This document shows, piece after piece, positions 56,485 through 64,000 of a stretch of 64,000 nucleotides of DNA. Under the pieces are notes generated by a model. The model saw only the letters and a list, made by a program, of their open reading frames with translations. It was not told the origin of the DNA and made no database searches. The stretch is from Gluconacetobacter liquefaciens (GTDB lineage Bacteria > Pseudomonadota > Alphaproteobacteria > Acetobacterales > Acetobacteraceae), in the NCBI RefSeq assembly GCF_003350405.1, contig NZ_QQAW01000002.1:310001-374000 (forward strand). Direction: 5' to 3'. The first letter of the stretch is position 1, and every line of letters starts with the position of its first letter. The position numbers were made by a program, and so were the translations under genes.

Positions 56485-57570
56485 TTATTGCCTGGGCGCG
56501 CGCGAGCCGGGTGTCTTGAGTTTCATGACGTAGGCGATGATCGCGGCGACGGGCTGGAAATATTCCGGCGGTATTTCGGAATCCACTGGCAGGGCATAGA
56601 GCGCGCGGGCCACGGGCGGATTTGAGACGATCGGGACTTTTGAGTCTTCGGCCGCTTCACGGATTCGGGCGGCCACTTCGTCCGCGCCCTTGGCGACGAT
56701 TTTCGGCGCCGCATCCGTGCCGTTGTCATAGGAAAGCGCCACGGCATAATGAGTCGGGTTGGTGACGATGACCGTGGCCTTTTTGACGGCCTGGATCATC
56801 ATCTGTCGGGCGCGCCGCATGCGGATCTGTTTTTGCTTGGCCTTGACCTTGGGGTCGCCGTCTTCCTGGCGTACTTCCTCCTTGATATCCTGATGGCTCA
56901 TGCGCAGCTTCTGCAACCGGTGATAGCGTGTCCATACCTCGTCGAGGACGGCGATCGCGGCCTGGATCATCAGAATGATCATCGTGGCATACACGAACCA
57001 GGAGATGAGCTCCGACGTCAGATGGTGGAGGGTCCAGCGTTCGGCCTCGGGCGCCACGCGCAGGGTGCCTTTCGCCACGCCGTAGAGCACCGCGCCGAAA
57101 ACGACGAACTTGGTCAGGCTTTTCAGCATTTCAATTACGTTGTTCATGCTGAATACGCGCTTGATCCCCGATAGGGGGGACAGGCGCCCGATATCGGGAA
57201 TGAGCGCCTGGGGGCGGAACAGTAGGCCCGTCTGAAGCATGCCGGACACGACGACGACCACTGCGCAAACGAGTGCCAGGGGTGCAGCCAGAAGGATGCC
57301 TTCGCGGATGGACTGCTGGAGGGCGAGATAAAGTGCGCCGCCATCGGGCGAGACTGTGTCGAAATGCTCCATCAAGCCCCGCATGTGGCGGAGAAACGTG
57401 CTGCCCGAGACGGCGGTCGTCATAGTGAAGACGGCTAGAAACGCGCTCAGGATCAGGAACATCTGCGTTTCGCGGGAGTGCGCGACATTGCCTTCCTCGC
57501 GTGCCTTCTGCAGCCGCTTTCCGGTCGGAGCCTGCGACTTGTCGTCGCTGGCTGATCCTTCTTCCGCCAC
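56485..57570 (-). CDS. flhB: Flagellar export switch protein FlhB
   Basis: A 361-residue export-apparatus protein with four helices and a cytoplasmic autocleavage domain. The cleavage site NPTH is at 271-274 (VIVTNPTHYAVAL). PLSGIKRVFSMNNVIEMLKS and KEEVRQEDGDPKVKAKQKQIR are conserved. FlhB switches export specificity from hook to filament, together with FliK. The start is GTG. It is last in the fliE-fliQ-fliR-flhB run. Confidence 0.94.
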   Translation of the reverse strand: MAEEGSASDDKSQAPTGKRLQKAREEGNVAHSRETQMFLILSAFLAVFTMTTAVSGSTFLRHMRGLMEHFDTVSPDGGALYLALQQSIREGILLAAPLALVCAVVVVVSGMLQTGLLFRPQALIPDIGRLSPLSGIKRVFSMNNVIEMLKSLTKFVVFGAVLYGVAKGTLRVAPEAERWTLHHLTSELISWFVYATMIILMIQAAIAVLDEVWTRYHRLQKLRMSHQDIKEEVRQEDGDPKVKAKQKQIRMRRARQMMIQAVKKATVIVTNPTHYAVALSYDNGTDAAPKIVAKGADEVAARIREAAEDSKVPIVSNPPVARALYALPVDSEIPPEYFQPVAAIIAYVMKLKTPGSRAPRQ

Positions 57571-57701
57571 GTGGGCCTATCCTCTTATGGTGCCGACATG
57601 CCGGACGGGCGTACCCGGCCGAAAAAGGGAGCGCCGCGCTATCGGCATGTCCGAAGTCCCGGCATATTGAGCCGTGTGGATGGCGGCCGGGCCACGGTAT
57701 G

Positions 57702-58514
57702 TCAATGTGGTGGCGACGTTGCACCTACGCCGGGCAACGCGACGAGCAGATCGTTCATTCTTTCCTGCCAGACGCCGGTCATGACCTGGATCAGCATGGC
57801 CAGCAGAAGGATGCCGCCCAATAATTGGGCCGGCATGGCAATGCCGTAGACCTGGATGGACGGCATCAGGCGGTTCAGCACGCCCAGCATGGCCGGCCAC
57901 AAGGTTCCGATCAGGACAAAGGGGGCGGCTAATTGCAGCGCCAGGACGAATGACTGCGCCGTGGCAGCGACGATGCTCTTCGTCATGTCGCCGAGCATCG
58001 GCATGTGACCGGGCGGAAACAGGTGGTAAGAGCCTGTCACTGCAGCCAGAGGGAAGACATACAGTCCAGTAGACAGAAAGATGACCGGCGTTAGAGCTGA
58101 GGCCATATGGCTGATAGCCGTGCTGGATGCCCCGAGTTCCGGGTCGGGCTGCAGGATGCTGGCCAGGCCGGCAAGGACGGCGATGAACTGCATTGCGATA
58201 ATCAGCGCCATGGAAACGAGCCGGGCCAGGAGCCCGATGAATGCACCGCATAGAAGTTCGCCCACGACGATGGCCAGTACCATGAACGGATGATGCAGTG
58301 CCGGCCCGGATACGGCCGCGAGGTGGTCCTGCACCACCGGCAGGATGGTAATGGTGACAACCAGCGCGATTCCGGCCCGGACCACCATGGGGGAGGTGGT
58401 TTCGCCAAAGCCGGGGGCCGTCATGACCATGGCGCTGACCCGGCACAGGGTCAGCAGAAACATGGCAGCCAGCACGGGGATGGAGCCGCCGGGAAAGAAC
58501 AGGTCCCCGGTCAT
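57702..58514 (-). CDS. fliR: Flagellar export gate protein FliR
   Basis: A 270-residue membrane protein with about six helices forming part of the FliPQR channel. LTLCRVSAMVMTAPGFGETTSPMVVRAGIALVVT and GASSTAISHMASALTPVIFLSTGLYVFPL match the family. It lies 34 bases after fliQ, with flhB next. Confidence 0.93.
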   Translation of the reverse strand: MTGDLFFPGGSIPVLAAMFLLTLCRVSAMVMTAPGFGETTSPMVVRAGIALVVTITILPVVQDHLAAVSGPALHHPFMVLAIVVGELLCGAFIGLLARLVSMALIIAMQFIAVLAGLASILQPDPELGASSTAISHMASALTPVIFLSTGLYVFPLAAVTGSYHLFPPGHMPMLGDMTKSIVAATAQSFVLALQLAAPFVLIGTLWPAMLGVLNRLMPSIQVYGIAMPAQLLGGILLLAMLIQVMTGVWQERMNDLLVALPGVGATSPPH

Positions 58515-58548
58515 TCCGGAATGGGCGCCGCCGGCATGCGGCCTGCTT

Positions 58549-58824
58549 TCACGAACCGCCCACCATGATCATCTGGTCGAAAATGGTGTGGGCGTAGGTA
58601 TGAAGTGTGGAATACATGAACGAGCCCGTCAGCATGAGAGCGGCTGTCGCGGCTATGAATTTCGGCACGAAGGACAGGGTCGCCTCGTTTACCTGGGTTA
58701 CGGCCTGGAACAACGACACCAGAATGCCCGCGCAGAGGGACGACAAAAGGGACGGAGCCCCCATTTTGACCGCCACAAGCAGGGTCTGACGCAGTATTTC
58801 GTGGATATCGACCGTATGCTGCAT
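58549..58824 (-). CDS. fliQ: Flagellar export gate protein FliQ
   Basis: A 91-residue, two-helix channel subunit (LLSSLCAGILVSLFQAVTQVNEATLSFVPKFIAATAALMLTG), the standard FliQ length and sequence pattern. It follows fliE by 10 bases. fliP, the third channel protein, is not in the window. Confidence 0.95.
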   Translation of the reverse strand: MQHTVDIHEILRQTLLVAVKMGAPSLLSSLCAGILVSLFQAVTQVNEATLSFVPKFIAATAALMLTGSFMYSTLHTYAHTIFDQMIMVGGS

Positions 58825-58834
58825 GCGTGACGGC

Positions 58835-59167
58835 TTAGATCGACATCTTCATGACGTCCTGATAGGCCTGAACGATCCGGTCCCGGACAGTGGTGACGGT
58901 CTGAAGGGTCAGCTTCGCTTCTTCCACGGACGTTGCGATGTCGGTCAGGTTGCCTTTTCCGGACAGGCCCTGGGCCGTCAGCGTCTCGGCGCTCTTGCCA
59001 GTCTGAACCGCGTTCTTGAGCGCGCCGTCCAGGACATTGCTGAAGCTGGATACGCTGTCGGAAGAGGTGTCGTTCTGGGTGTCGTCGGTCGAAGGCTGCA
59101 AGGCCTTCTGTGTCTGCCCATAGGCGTTGAGCGCATCGAAGCTGCGGGTGGTGATGTCGCTGATCAT
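58835..59167 (-). CDS. fliE: Flagellar MS-ring/rod junction protein FliE
   Basis: A 110-residue rod-junction protein with the FliE C-terminal helix (NLTDIATSVEEAKLTLQTVTTVRDRIVQAYQDVMKM). It usually neighbours flgB-flgC; here it leads the fliQ-fliR-flhB group instead. Confidence 0.92.
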   Translation of the reverse strand: MISDITTRSFDALNAYGQTQKALQPSTDDTQNDTSSDSVSSFSNVLDGALKNAVQTGKSAETLTAQGLSGKGNLTDIATSVEEAKLTLQTVTTVRDRIVQAYQDVMKMSI

Positions 59168-59531
59168 CGTGTGCGTGCTGCGCCCCTTGCTGCCTGATCG
59201 GAGATCCCCGACAGGCTACTACGATTCAGTGCCTAACCTAGTCTTGCCATAACGGCAAGGGCGCTGTTTTTTACCTTTAATTGAAACAGCATGACTGATC
59301 GGGAACGCTTTTGATCGGGCAGAATCGTTCGGTCTGACGATCGAGGCGTTGGGGGGGCGGCGGATAAATTCGTCTCTGTCGGACGCTGTGCGGCGGGTAG
59401 GGATCATGATAGAGGGTGTTTTCGCGCGCTTCAGCCATCATGGGGCGTCTGAGCCGTCGTGGCATGGCGACAGAGGATCGCCCGGTCGCATGTACGTGGA
59501 GTACGGCGTTGATAGGTCTTACAGAGTCAAT
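59168..59531. promoter_or_regulatory. Divergent region between fliE and the exported protein
   Basis: About 360 bases with no gene. A hairpin CTTGCC / GGCAAG (59243-59259) followed by a T6 run (59267-59272) reads as a plus-strand terminator about 75 bases upstream of fliE, where no plus-strand gene ends. It may form in the fliE leader instead. Confidence 0.4.
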
Positions 59532-60182
59532 ATGCGACGTTCGGTGAATGCTGCCCGTGCCGAAGCCGGCAGGAGGCGATTGGCCTACGCGACGGCGCTG
59601 GTTGCCTTGTTGGCCGTGGGTGGTGGCTGCGGAACTGCCGTGGCCAGGGGCAGCAGCAATGGCGGTACGAACACGACCGCGCATATCGGAGATGACGGTC
59701 TCCACTGCCCGGCGGGGCCGGTGCATATCGCTGAAATCCAGGCGATCACACGACAGAATAATGCCGCGGATCCGAATCTGCCGCTCGGTGAGGCTTCGAT
59801 TGAGATCTGCGCGACGGATGCCACCAAATTCACCGATGTCGTGACGCGTGGGACGCCTGATGGCGGGGCGGCGGGCGGTTTGGTGGGGCAGAAGACGGGC
59901 GTCGATGGAACGCTGCAAATACGCGGCCGCACCGCGCAGATGGATGCAACGGTCTATGTTCCGCTAGCCGCGGCGGATATGGCGCAATGTGGCTTGCAGG
60001 ACGATGGTCAGCAGCAGGATGGCGCTGGTAACGGTACATGCAGGCCGCATGGATTCGTGGCGAGCTTTGCCGGAACATGGGTGTTCTCGCCGGGAAAGTG
60101 GCAGAGCTTTCAGGCGGGAACGGATTCTTCGGGGAATCCGATCGTTCTGGCCGTCAGGATTCTGAACGGACCTGTAGAATGA
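59532..60182 (+). CDS. Exported protein of unknown function
   Basis: A 216-residue protein with a basic start and hydrophobic segment (YATALVALLAVGGG) followed by Cys, so either a signal peptide or a weak lipobox. The mature part is beta-rich and contains five further Cys. No family was recognised. A longer frame upstream (to 59349) is less convincing. It is divergent from the fliE operon and converges on the flagellin terminator. Confidence 0.55.
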   Translation: MRRSVNAARAEAGRRRLAYATALVALLAVGGGCGTAVARGSSNGGTNTTAHIGDDGLHCPAGPVHIAEIQAITRQNNAADPNLPLGEASIEICATDATKFTDVVTRGTPDGGAAGGLVGQKTGVDGTLQIRGRTAQMDATVYVPLAAADMAQCGLQDDGQQQDGAGNGTCRPHGFVASFAGTWVFSPGKWQSFQAGTDSSGNPIVLAVRILNGPVE

Positions 60183-60292
60183 CGATCTGATCCGGCGGGG
60201 GAAAGACCGCTAGGACGCATGATGCATATGCGGCTTCGGGGAATGCTGCCCTGCTGAAGCCGGTTATTTTTCAACCGGGTTCGACAAGGGGC

Positions 60293-60325
60293 ATAAAAAA
60301 TGCCCCCGGCAATTGCCGGGGGCAT
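60293..60325 (-). terminator. Terminator of the flagellin gene
   Basis: Perfect 11-bp stem ATGCCCCCGGC / GCCGGGGGCAT with an AATT loop, followed on the minus strand by a T6 tract, 33 bases beyond the flagellin stop. Confidence 0.92.
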
Positions 60326-60357
60326 CATCCATACTACGCTGTGAGCGCGGGAATGGA

Positions 60358-61338
60358 TTACTGGAACATCGACAGGATGTTCTGCGACTGCGAGTTGGCA
60401 ATCGTCAGCGACTTGATGGCCAGCTGCTGCTTGGTCTGCAGCGAGGTCAGCTTCGCGCTGGCGGCAGCCATGTCGGCGTCGGTCAGGGCGCCGATACCGT
60501 TGCTCAGATTGTCGGAGATCGTCGAGCCATAGGTGCTCATGCTCTTGATCACGTTGGTGTTCGAACCCAGATCCGACGTGATGTAGGTCATCGCCTTGAT
60601 CGCAGCCTGGACCTGCTTGATCATATCAGCAACGGAAGCAACGCCGGAATAGCTGGAGCCGAATTTACCTTCGCTCGTCACGAACACGTTGGCTGTGGGG
60701 TTCGTGCCAGCCGTGCCACCGGTGGAAAGACCCAGAAGATCGGTCAGCGTAGCCGACGCAGTCGCTCCAGCGGTGCCGCCGGAAGACGTCAGATAGCTGC
60801 TGATCTTCGAACCGGTAAAACCCGAGACAGTTGTAACATCGCCCTGGAGACCTGCAACGTAGCTCAGATCCGAAGTCGAGATTCCGAGCTTGGTTGCCGC
60901 GGCCGCGTTGCTGGCTTCCGGGGCGAGCAGGTTGACGCCATTGAAGGTTGCGTTCCGCGCGATCGTGTCGATCTGGGCGAGATAGCCGTTGATCTGGGTG
61001 CCGATCTGGGATTCCGAGGCATCGACGCCGTAGCTGTTGCCCAGCGAAGTCACGGCGTTCTGCACTTGCTGCAGCACGCTGATGATCTGGTTGGCGGCGC
61101 TGGCCGTCGAACTGACGGTCTGGGCGGCGAAGGACAGGCCGTCATTCACGGCGCTCTGGCCGGAGACGTTGCCCTGCATCTGCTGCGCGATGCCGAAGGC
61201 AGCGGCGTTGTCGGCGGCGGTGGAAACCTTCAGGCCGGTCGAGACGACGTTCTGCGTGTTGCTCAAATCGCTCTGGACGGCATTCAGCGTCTCGATGGCG
61301 ACTTTCGAAGAGGCGTTGTTGTTGATGGAAAGGCTCAC
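60358..61338 (-). CDS. fliC: Flagellin
   Basis: A 326-residue filament subunit with conserved D0/D1 helices at both ends (SKVAIETLNAVQSDLSNTQNVVSTGLKVSTAADNAAAFGIAQQM at the N-terminus; AKLTSLQTKQQLAIKSLTIANSQSQNILSMF at the C-terminus) and a short variable Ser/Thr/Gly centre. The start is GTG with GGAG 8 bases upstream. An out-of-frame ATG-CTG-TGA lies between them. A small hairpin lies in the leader. The nearby FlmG-like enzymes probably glycosylate it. Only one flagellin gene is present in this window. Confidence 0.95.
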   Translation of the reverse strand: MSLSINNNASSKVAIETLNAVQSDLSNTQNVVSTGLKVSTAADNAAAFGIAQQMQGNVSGQSAVNDGLSFAAQTVSSTASAANQIISVLQQVQNAVTSLGNSYGVDASESQIGTQINGYLAQIDTIARNATFNGVNLLAPEASNAAAATKLGISTSDLSYVAGLQGDVTTVSGFTGSKISSYLTSSGGTAGATASATLTDLLGLSTGGTAGTNPTANVFVTSEGKFGSSYSGVASVADMIKQVQAAIKAMTYITSDLGSNTNVIKSMSTYGSTISDNLSNGIGALTDADMAAASAKLTSLQTKQQLAIKSLTIANSQSQNILSMFQ

Positions 61339-61361
61339 AGCATTTTCTCCATGCGGACTAT

Positions 61362-61377
61362 CCTGGAGTAAACCAGG
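61362..61377 (-). promoter_or_regulatory. Leader hairpin upstream of flagellin
   Basis: On the minus strand CCTGG-TTTACT-CCAGG, a 5-bp stem about 25 bases before the GTG and 15 bases before the ribosome site. In Caulobacter FlbT acts on the flagellin leader. This stem is a possible target for post-transcriptional control, as inference only. Confidence 0.35.
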
Positions 61378-61568
61378 TCCACACCAGAAAATCGGGAAAT
61401 GGCTAAGAGAAGGTTACCAGAAAGGCGCGAAGAGCATTTTTCCTGTGGGACGCGCCAGGCCGGGATAGAGGAAATGCTCTGTGCCGAGGGGCGGACGGGA
61501 TGGTCTTGGCGTGCGGAGTAGGCTAAGATCACTCGTGTCCATTATGACAAATTGCAGACGGTACGACG

Positions 61569-61961
61569 ATGATTCATCCAGCACTTCGGGCTTACCAGAC
61601 CGTGACGGAAACTTCCCTGACGGGGAGGGAGGCCGAAGCGGTTTGTTTCAGAATGCTTATCGATGAACTGGAAGCCGCTAACCAGAGTGCCGATTCGCAG
61701 GTTCGCAGCCGAGCGCTGGACCGGCATCAGCGTCTGTGGTCGATGATCATGAAGGCCAATATTCTCGATAATGGCCTGACGACGGAGGAGGATCGGAGGC
61801 TTTTTGTCAGGCTGGCCGATCAGGCGCAGAAATATGGCGTCCAAGCCATTCTGGATCCGGAAATGTCTCTTGTCCCTCTGATCGAGATTGCGGAAAATGT
61901 CCTCGCCGGTCTGGAAATGGCTCCGGGAGGGAGTGAGCAGGGTTCTTCCGCTCTGGCCTGA
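61569..61961 (+). CDS. flaF: Flagellin synthesis regulator FlaF
   Basis: A 130-residue alpha-helical protein matching FlaF (ALRAYQTVTETSLTGREAEAVCFRMLIDELEAA, ALDRHQRLWSMIMKAN). FlaF is an alphaproteobacterial protein that promotes flagellin synthesis and secretion, usually opposing FlbT. It is divergent from flagellin across a shared 230-base region. The usual flbT neighbour is not found here. Confidence 0.9.
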   Translation: MIHPALRAYQTVTETSLTGREAEAVCFRMLIDELEAANQSADSQVRSRALDRHQRLWSMIMKANILDNGLTTEEDRRLFVRLADQAQKYGVQAILDPEMSLVPLIEIAENVLAGLEMAPGGSEQGSSALA

Positions 61962-62160
61962 CCACCGGAGTGGACACGTCTGTTTCTGGCAGGAGGTAAA
62001 TCCCAAGGCGATTTGGCAGGGCGTGTCGATCTGGAATAAGAGCCTGTCTGCAAAAATCGCTGCTGGCGCTAGCATGGCGGGCTGTAATGCCGGGGCGTGA
62101 GCCAGATGGTGCTGGAAGCCGGCATCACGCTCTCATCAGAGGATTTTTTCAGGTAGCCCC

Positions 62161-62547
62161 CTAAAAGAGGTCCATTTCACCAGGCGTCGTGGTGTGACCC
62201 GGTGTGTCTTCACCCTTCAGTACCTGCACGACGTCGCCAAGTGTGATCCCCTCATATAGGCGGGCCACGCTGACAGTGTCCTTGATGCCGGCCGGGGCAA
62301 GAGACATCAGATTCTTGAGTACTGTCGCTGCGGAGGCGACTGTCTGCGTTGCCAAGTCCAGCTTTTGCAGGCGGCATATTTCCGAACTGGTCATGGATGT
62401 GTCGCGCATGCATTCCGCGACCGCCTGCTGGGCGTTCGTGAGTTCTTCGCCGGCCATGTCCAGAAGGCGCAGAACCTTGAAGACAGTATCATGCACCGTG
62501 ATTTTCACAGGGGGTGCCCCTTGTGTGACGGTGGAATGCATGGTCAT
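62161..62547 (-). CDS. Small CheZ-like protein (probable CheY phosphatase)
   Basis: A 128-residue helical protein starting MTMHST, with an AGAGAG-type ribosome site. It carries Asp64 and Gln68 in LQKLDLATQTVAS, the same D-x-x-x-Q spacing as the CheZ active site (Asp143/Gln147 in E. coli, DLTGQ), on a predicted long helix. Its C-terminus (GEMDLF) is a short acidic-hydrophobic peptide, as in CheZ where the tail binds CheY. It is the last gene of the cheB-cheY-cheD run. The family is not recognised by name, so the function is inferred from motif and context. Confidence 0.6.
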   Translation of the reverse strand: MTMHSTVTQGAPPVKITVHDTVFKVLRLLDMAGEELTNAQQAVAECMRDTSMTSSEICRLQKLDLATQTVASAATVLKNLMSLAPAGIKDTVSVARLYEGITLGDVVQVLKGEDTPGHTTTPGEMDLF

Positions 62548-62575
62548 CGCTGTCTCTCTTTCCACGCTCAGGTGA

Positions 62576-63136
62576 TCAGAACAGTTCAATGCTGGAACTG
62601 GCCTCGCGCGCCCATCTGCGTTCGGCTTCGGCTTCCTGCCGGTTATAGGCCTCTTCCTGACGAACGATGGCCTGGCCATCCTGGATCAGGTTCTGCTGAG
62701 CTTTTCCCGATGTCGGCCAGAATCGCACGCGCCTGGCCTGGGTGCCCCCGAGGCTTTGAGCGATGCAGGGGATGTCTTCGTCCGCCAGATATTGGCGGAC
62801 GAAGAGGCTGTTTTCATGCCCGATGCGGCCCAGGGACGGGACGATCGCGGCCCCGCCGAAGGCCTTGCAGCGCAGGCGGTCGCGTTTGCCGCCCGCCTTG
62901 AGGATGCCGTTGATGAGCTTTTCCATGGCATTGACACCGAAACGCATGGCCGTGCCATCATGGCTCTCGCCCCCGCCGGGCAAGAGAAAATGGTTCATAC
63001 CACCGACCTGCGTCACCGGATCGAACATGCAAACCGAAATGCAGGACCCCAGAAGGGTCGTGAGAAGAGCAGACGGATTGTCCGAAACGACGACTTCGCC
63101 CTGTACAACTGTCGTGGGTGTCAATGCGTTGGTCAC
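62576..63136 (-). CDS. cheD: Chemoreceptor glutamine deamidase CheD
   Basis: A 186-residue enzyme that deamidates receptor glutamines. Catalytic Cys lies in LLGSCISVC and the His in GMNHFLLPG. AKAFGGA-like (CKAFGGAAIV) and the NSLFVRQYL region are family features. GTG start overlaps the cheY stop (GTGA), so translation is coupled. The C-terminus SSSIELF resembles that of the next gene. Confidence 0.93.
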   Translation of the reverse strand: MTNALTPTTVVQGEVVVSDNPSALLTTLLGSCISVCMFDPVTQVGGMNHFLLPGGGESHDGTAMRFGVNAMEKLINGILKAGGKRDRLRCKAFGGAAIVPSLGRIGHENSLFVRQYLADEDIPCIAQSLGGTQARRVRFWPTSGKAQQNLIQDGQAIVRQEEAYNRQEAEAERRWAREASSSIELF

Positions 63137-63522
63137 GTTATGGGTCCGAATACCTTTTCGAGCACTTCCCGCAGTTTCGCGACCGTGTAGGGTTTGGCGA
63201 GAAAGTTGTTCACCCCCGCCTTGACGGCCTCCTGAACGAGGTCGCGGCTGGCTTCACCGGTCAGGATGATGAAGGCGACCTTCTGAGTCTTGGGATTGCC
63301 GCGAACGCCACGAAGCAGTTCCAGACCGTCCATGACAGGCATGTTGAAGTCGGAAATGACGAGGTGCGTCGGGTTCTGGGCAAGATACTCGATGGCCTCC
63401 TTGCCGTCCTTTCTCTGGGCGATGTGGGTAAAACCCAGTTGTAACAGGCTGTTGGCCAGGATCTGGCGAATGGAAGACTGGTCATCGACGATGAGAACCC
63501 TGATCTGTGAAGCCGCGGGCAA
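63133..63522 (-). CDS. cheY: Chemotaxis response regulator CheY
   Basis: A single-domain receiver of 129 residues with Asp13-Asp14, phospho-acceptor Asp58 (LVISDFNMPVMDG), Thr/Ser at LTGE and Lys110 (FLAKPY). It transmits receptor signals to FliM. A longer frame starts at GTG 63600, but the true start is most likely TTG at 63522: an exact AGGAGG lies 6 bases upstream and the length then matches CheY. Confidence 0.92.
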   Translation of the reverse strand: MPAASQIRVLIVDDQSSIRQILANSLLQLGFTHIAQRKDGKEAIEYLAQNPTHLVISDFNMPVMDGLELLRGVRGNPKTQKVAFIILTGEASRDLVQEAVKAGVNNFLAKPYTVAKLREVLEKVFGPIT

Positions 63523-63528
63523 TTTTTT

Positions 63529-63534
63529 CCTCCT
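63529..63534 (-). promoter_or_regulatory. Ribosome binding site deciding the cheY start
   Basis: AGGAGG on the minus strand, 6 bases before TTG 63522. No comparable site precedes the alternative GTG at 63600. Confidence 0.75.
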
Positions 63535-63623
63535 CTTTCCCTTTTTAAGTCTGGCTGGGGCGCCGGTATCACTCGTCGTGAGCGCGTGGCTGTGATGCAC
63601 GATCGCGCGTCGTTCGGCTTGTA

Positions 63624-64000
63624 TCAGCGTATTTGGGCGTTCATGGCGGCAGCACTGATCTGACCAAGGGGGACGATCTGGGAGGTCGCGCCGAGCTCGG
63701 CTGCAACCCGCGGCATTCCATAGACGACGGAAGACGCCTTGTCTTGTGCAATTGTCCAGGCTCCGGCCCGGTGCATTGCAAGCAGGCCTTCGGCGCCATC
63801 CTGCCCCATTCCGGTCAGGATGATGCCCAGGGCATGGTTACCCGCAGACTCGGCGACGGAGTCGAACAGGACATCGACGGACGGACAATGTCCATTGACC
63901 GGAGCGGCCTTCAGCAGGCGTGTGACATAGTGGCCGTCGCGTCGTTCCACGGCTGTATGGCGATCGCCTCCCGGGGCGATCCGGACTGTGCCGGGCAGGA
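63624..64000 (-). CDS. cheB: Chemotaxis methylesterase CheB, C-terminal part (partial)
   Basis: About 125 residues of the CheB catalytic domain running off the window edge. Visible features are the APGG-D-R-H segment with the histidine (63970s), SVDVLFDSVAESAG, the GIILTGMGQDGAEGLLAMHRAGAWTIAQDKASSVVYGMPRVA block that contains the catalytic Asp region, and the usual C-terminus. It removes methyl groups or amides from receptors. The start and receiver domain lie outside. Confidence 0.92.
   Translation of the reverse strand, partial: LPGTVRIAPGGDRHTAVERRDGHYVTRLLKAAPVNGHCPSVDVLFDSVAESAGNHALGIILTGMGQDGAEGLLAMHRAGAWTIAQDKASSVVYGMPRVAAELGATSQIVPLGQISAAAMNAQIR

Noticed and set aside
61388-61416. 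Possible sigma-28 promoter of flagellin (TAAC-N16-CCCGATTT on the minus strand)
   Set aside because: Only partial agreement with the known consensus and spacing; not strong enough to list.
63523-63600. N-terminal extension of CheY
   Set aside because: It adds a basic low-complexity segment with no ribosome site, whereas AGGAGG sits precisely before TTG 63522.
1-64000. tRNA, rRNA, CRISPR arrays, prophage or integrase genes
   Set aside because: Looked for by eye; no repeat-spacer pattern, no rRNA-like stretch, no tRNA-like cloverleaf and no integrase frame was seen.

Overview
The window looks like a high-GC alphaproteobacterial chromosome segment, most likely from Acetobacteraceae (an acetic acid bacterium or close relative). 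This is judged from gene content: a periplasmic PQQ alcohol dehydrogenase, a ba3-type oxidase, large TonB receptors, and an alphaproteobacterial flagellar set (FlaF, DUF1217, DUF6468, FlmG-like TPR-glycosyltransferases, a CtrA-like regulator). The species cannot be fixed from sequence alone.

Region 1 (1-16018) is a respiratory alcohol-oxidation module. It holds a ba3-type cytochrome oxidase with a diheme cytochrome c (minus strand), a PQQ alcohol dehydrogenase carrying the extra aspartate typical of lanthanide-dependent enzymes, and directly after it a protein that joins a periplasmic binding (XoxJ-like) domain to a cytochrome c (XoxG-like) domain. These are followed by a porin, a NarL-type two-component system, a TonB receptor, an ExaC-like aldehyde dehydrogenase and a GAF/Fis regulator without an AAA+ domain. 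An 18-bp palindrome (TGTCGCA-N4-TGCGACA type) recurs twice upstream of the alcohol dehydrogenase and once upstream of the aldehyde dehydrogenase, which suggests one regulon. The likely electron path is alcohol to PQQ enzyme, to fused cytochrome c, to ba3 oxidase, with the aldehyde then oxidised by the NAD enzyme.

Region 2 (16019-21790) is a short accessory stretch: a 50-residue acidic/proline-rich small protein, a TauE/SafE exporter, a heme-b membrane protein coupled to a tetraheme cytochrome c, and a second TonB receptor with a perfect terminator.

Region 3 (21800-61961) is a large flagellar cluster: flgL, flgK, flgF, flgC, flgB, flgD, fliK, motA, motB, fliJ, fliI, flhA, flgI, a FlgJ rod-binding domain, flgN, fliM, fliL, flgE, flhB, fliR, fliQ, fliE, flagellin and flaF. 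Interspersed are three glycosyltransferases, a separate lytic transglycosylase, a CtrA-like regulator with a degenerate receiver, and several unnamed flagellar proteins. The most unusual is a DUF1217 protein with two FlgE-like hook modules inserted into it. flgA, flgG, flgH, fliF, fliG, fliN and fliP are not in the window.

Region 4 (62161-64000) is the end of a chemotaxis operon on the minus strand: cheB (partial), cheY, cheD and a small CheZ-like protein. Many genes in regions 3 and 4 start with GTG or TTG.
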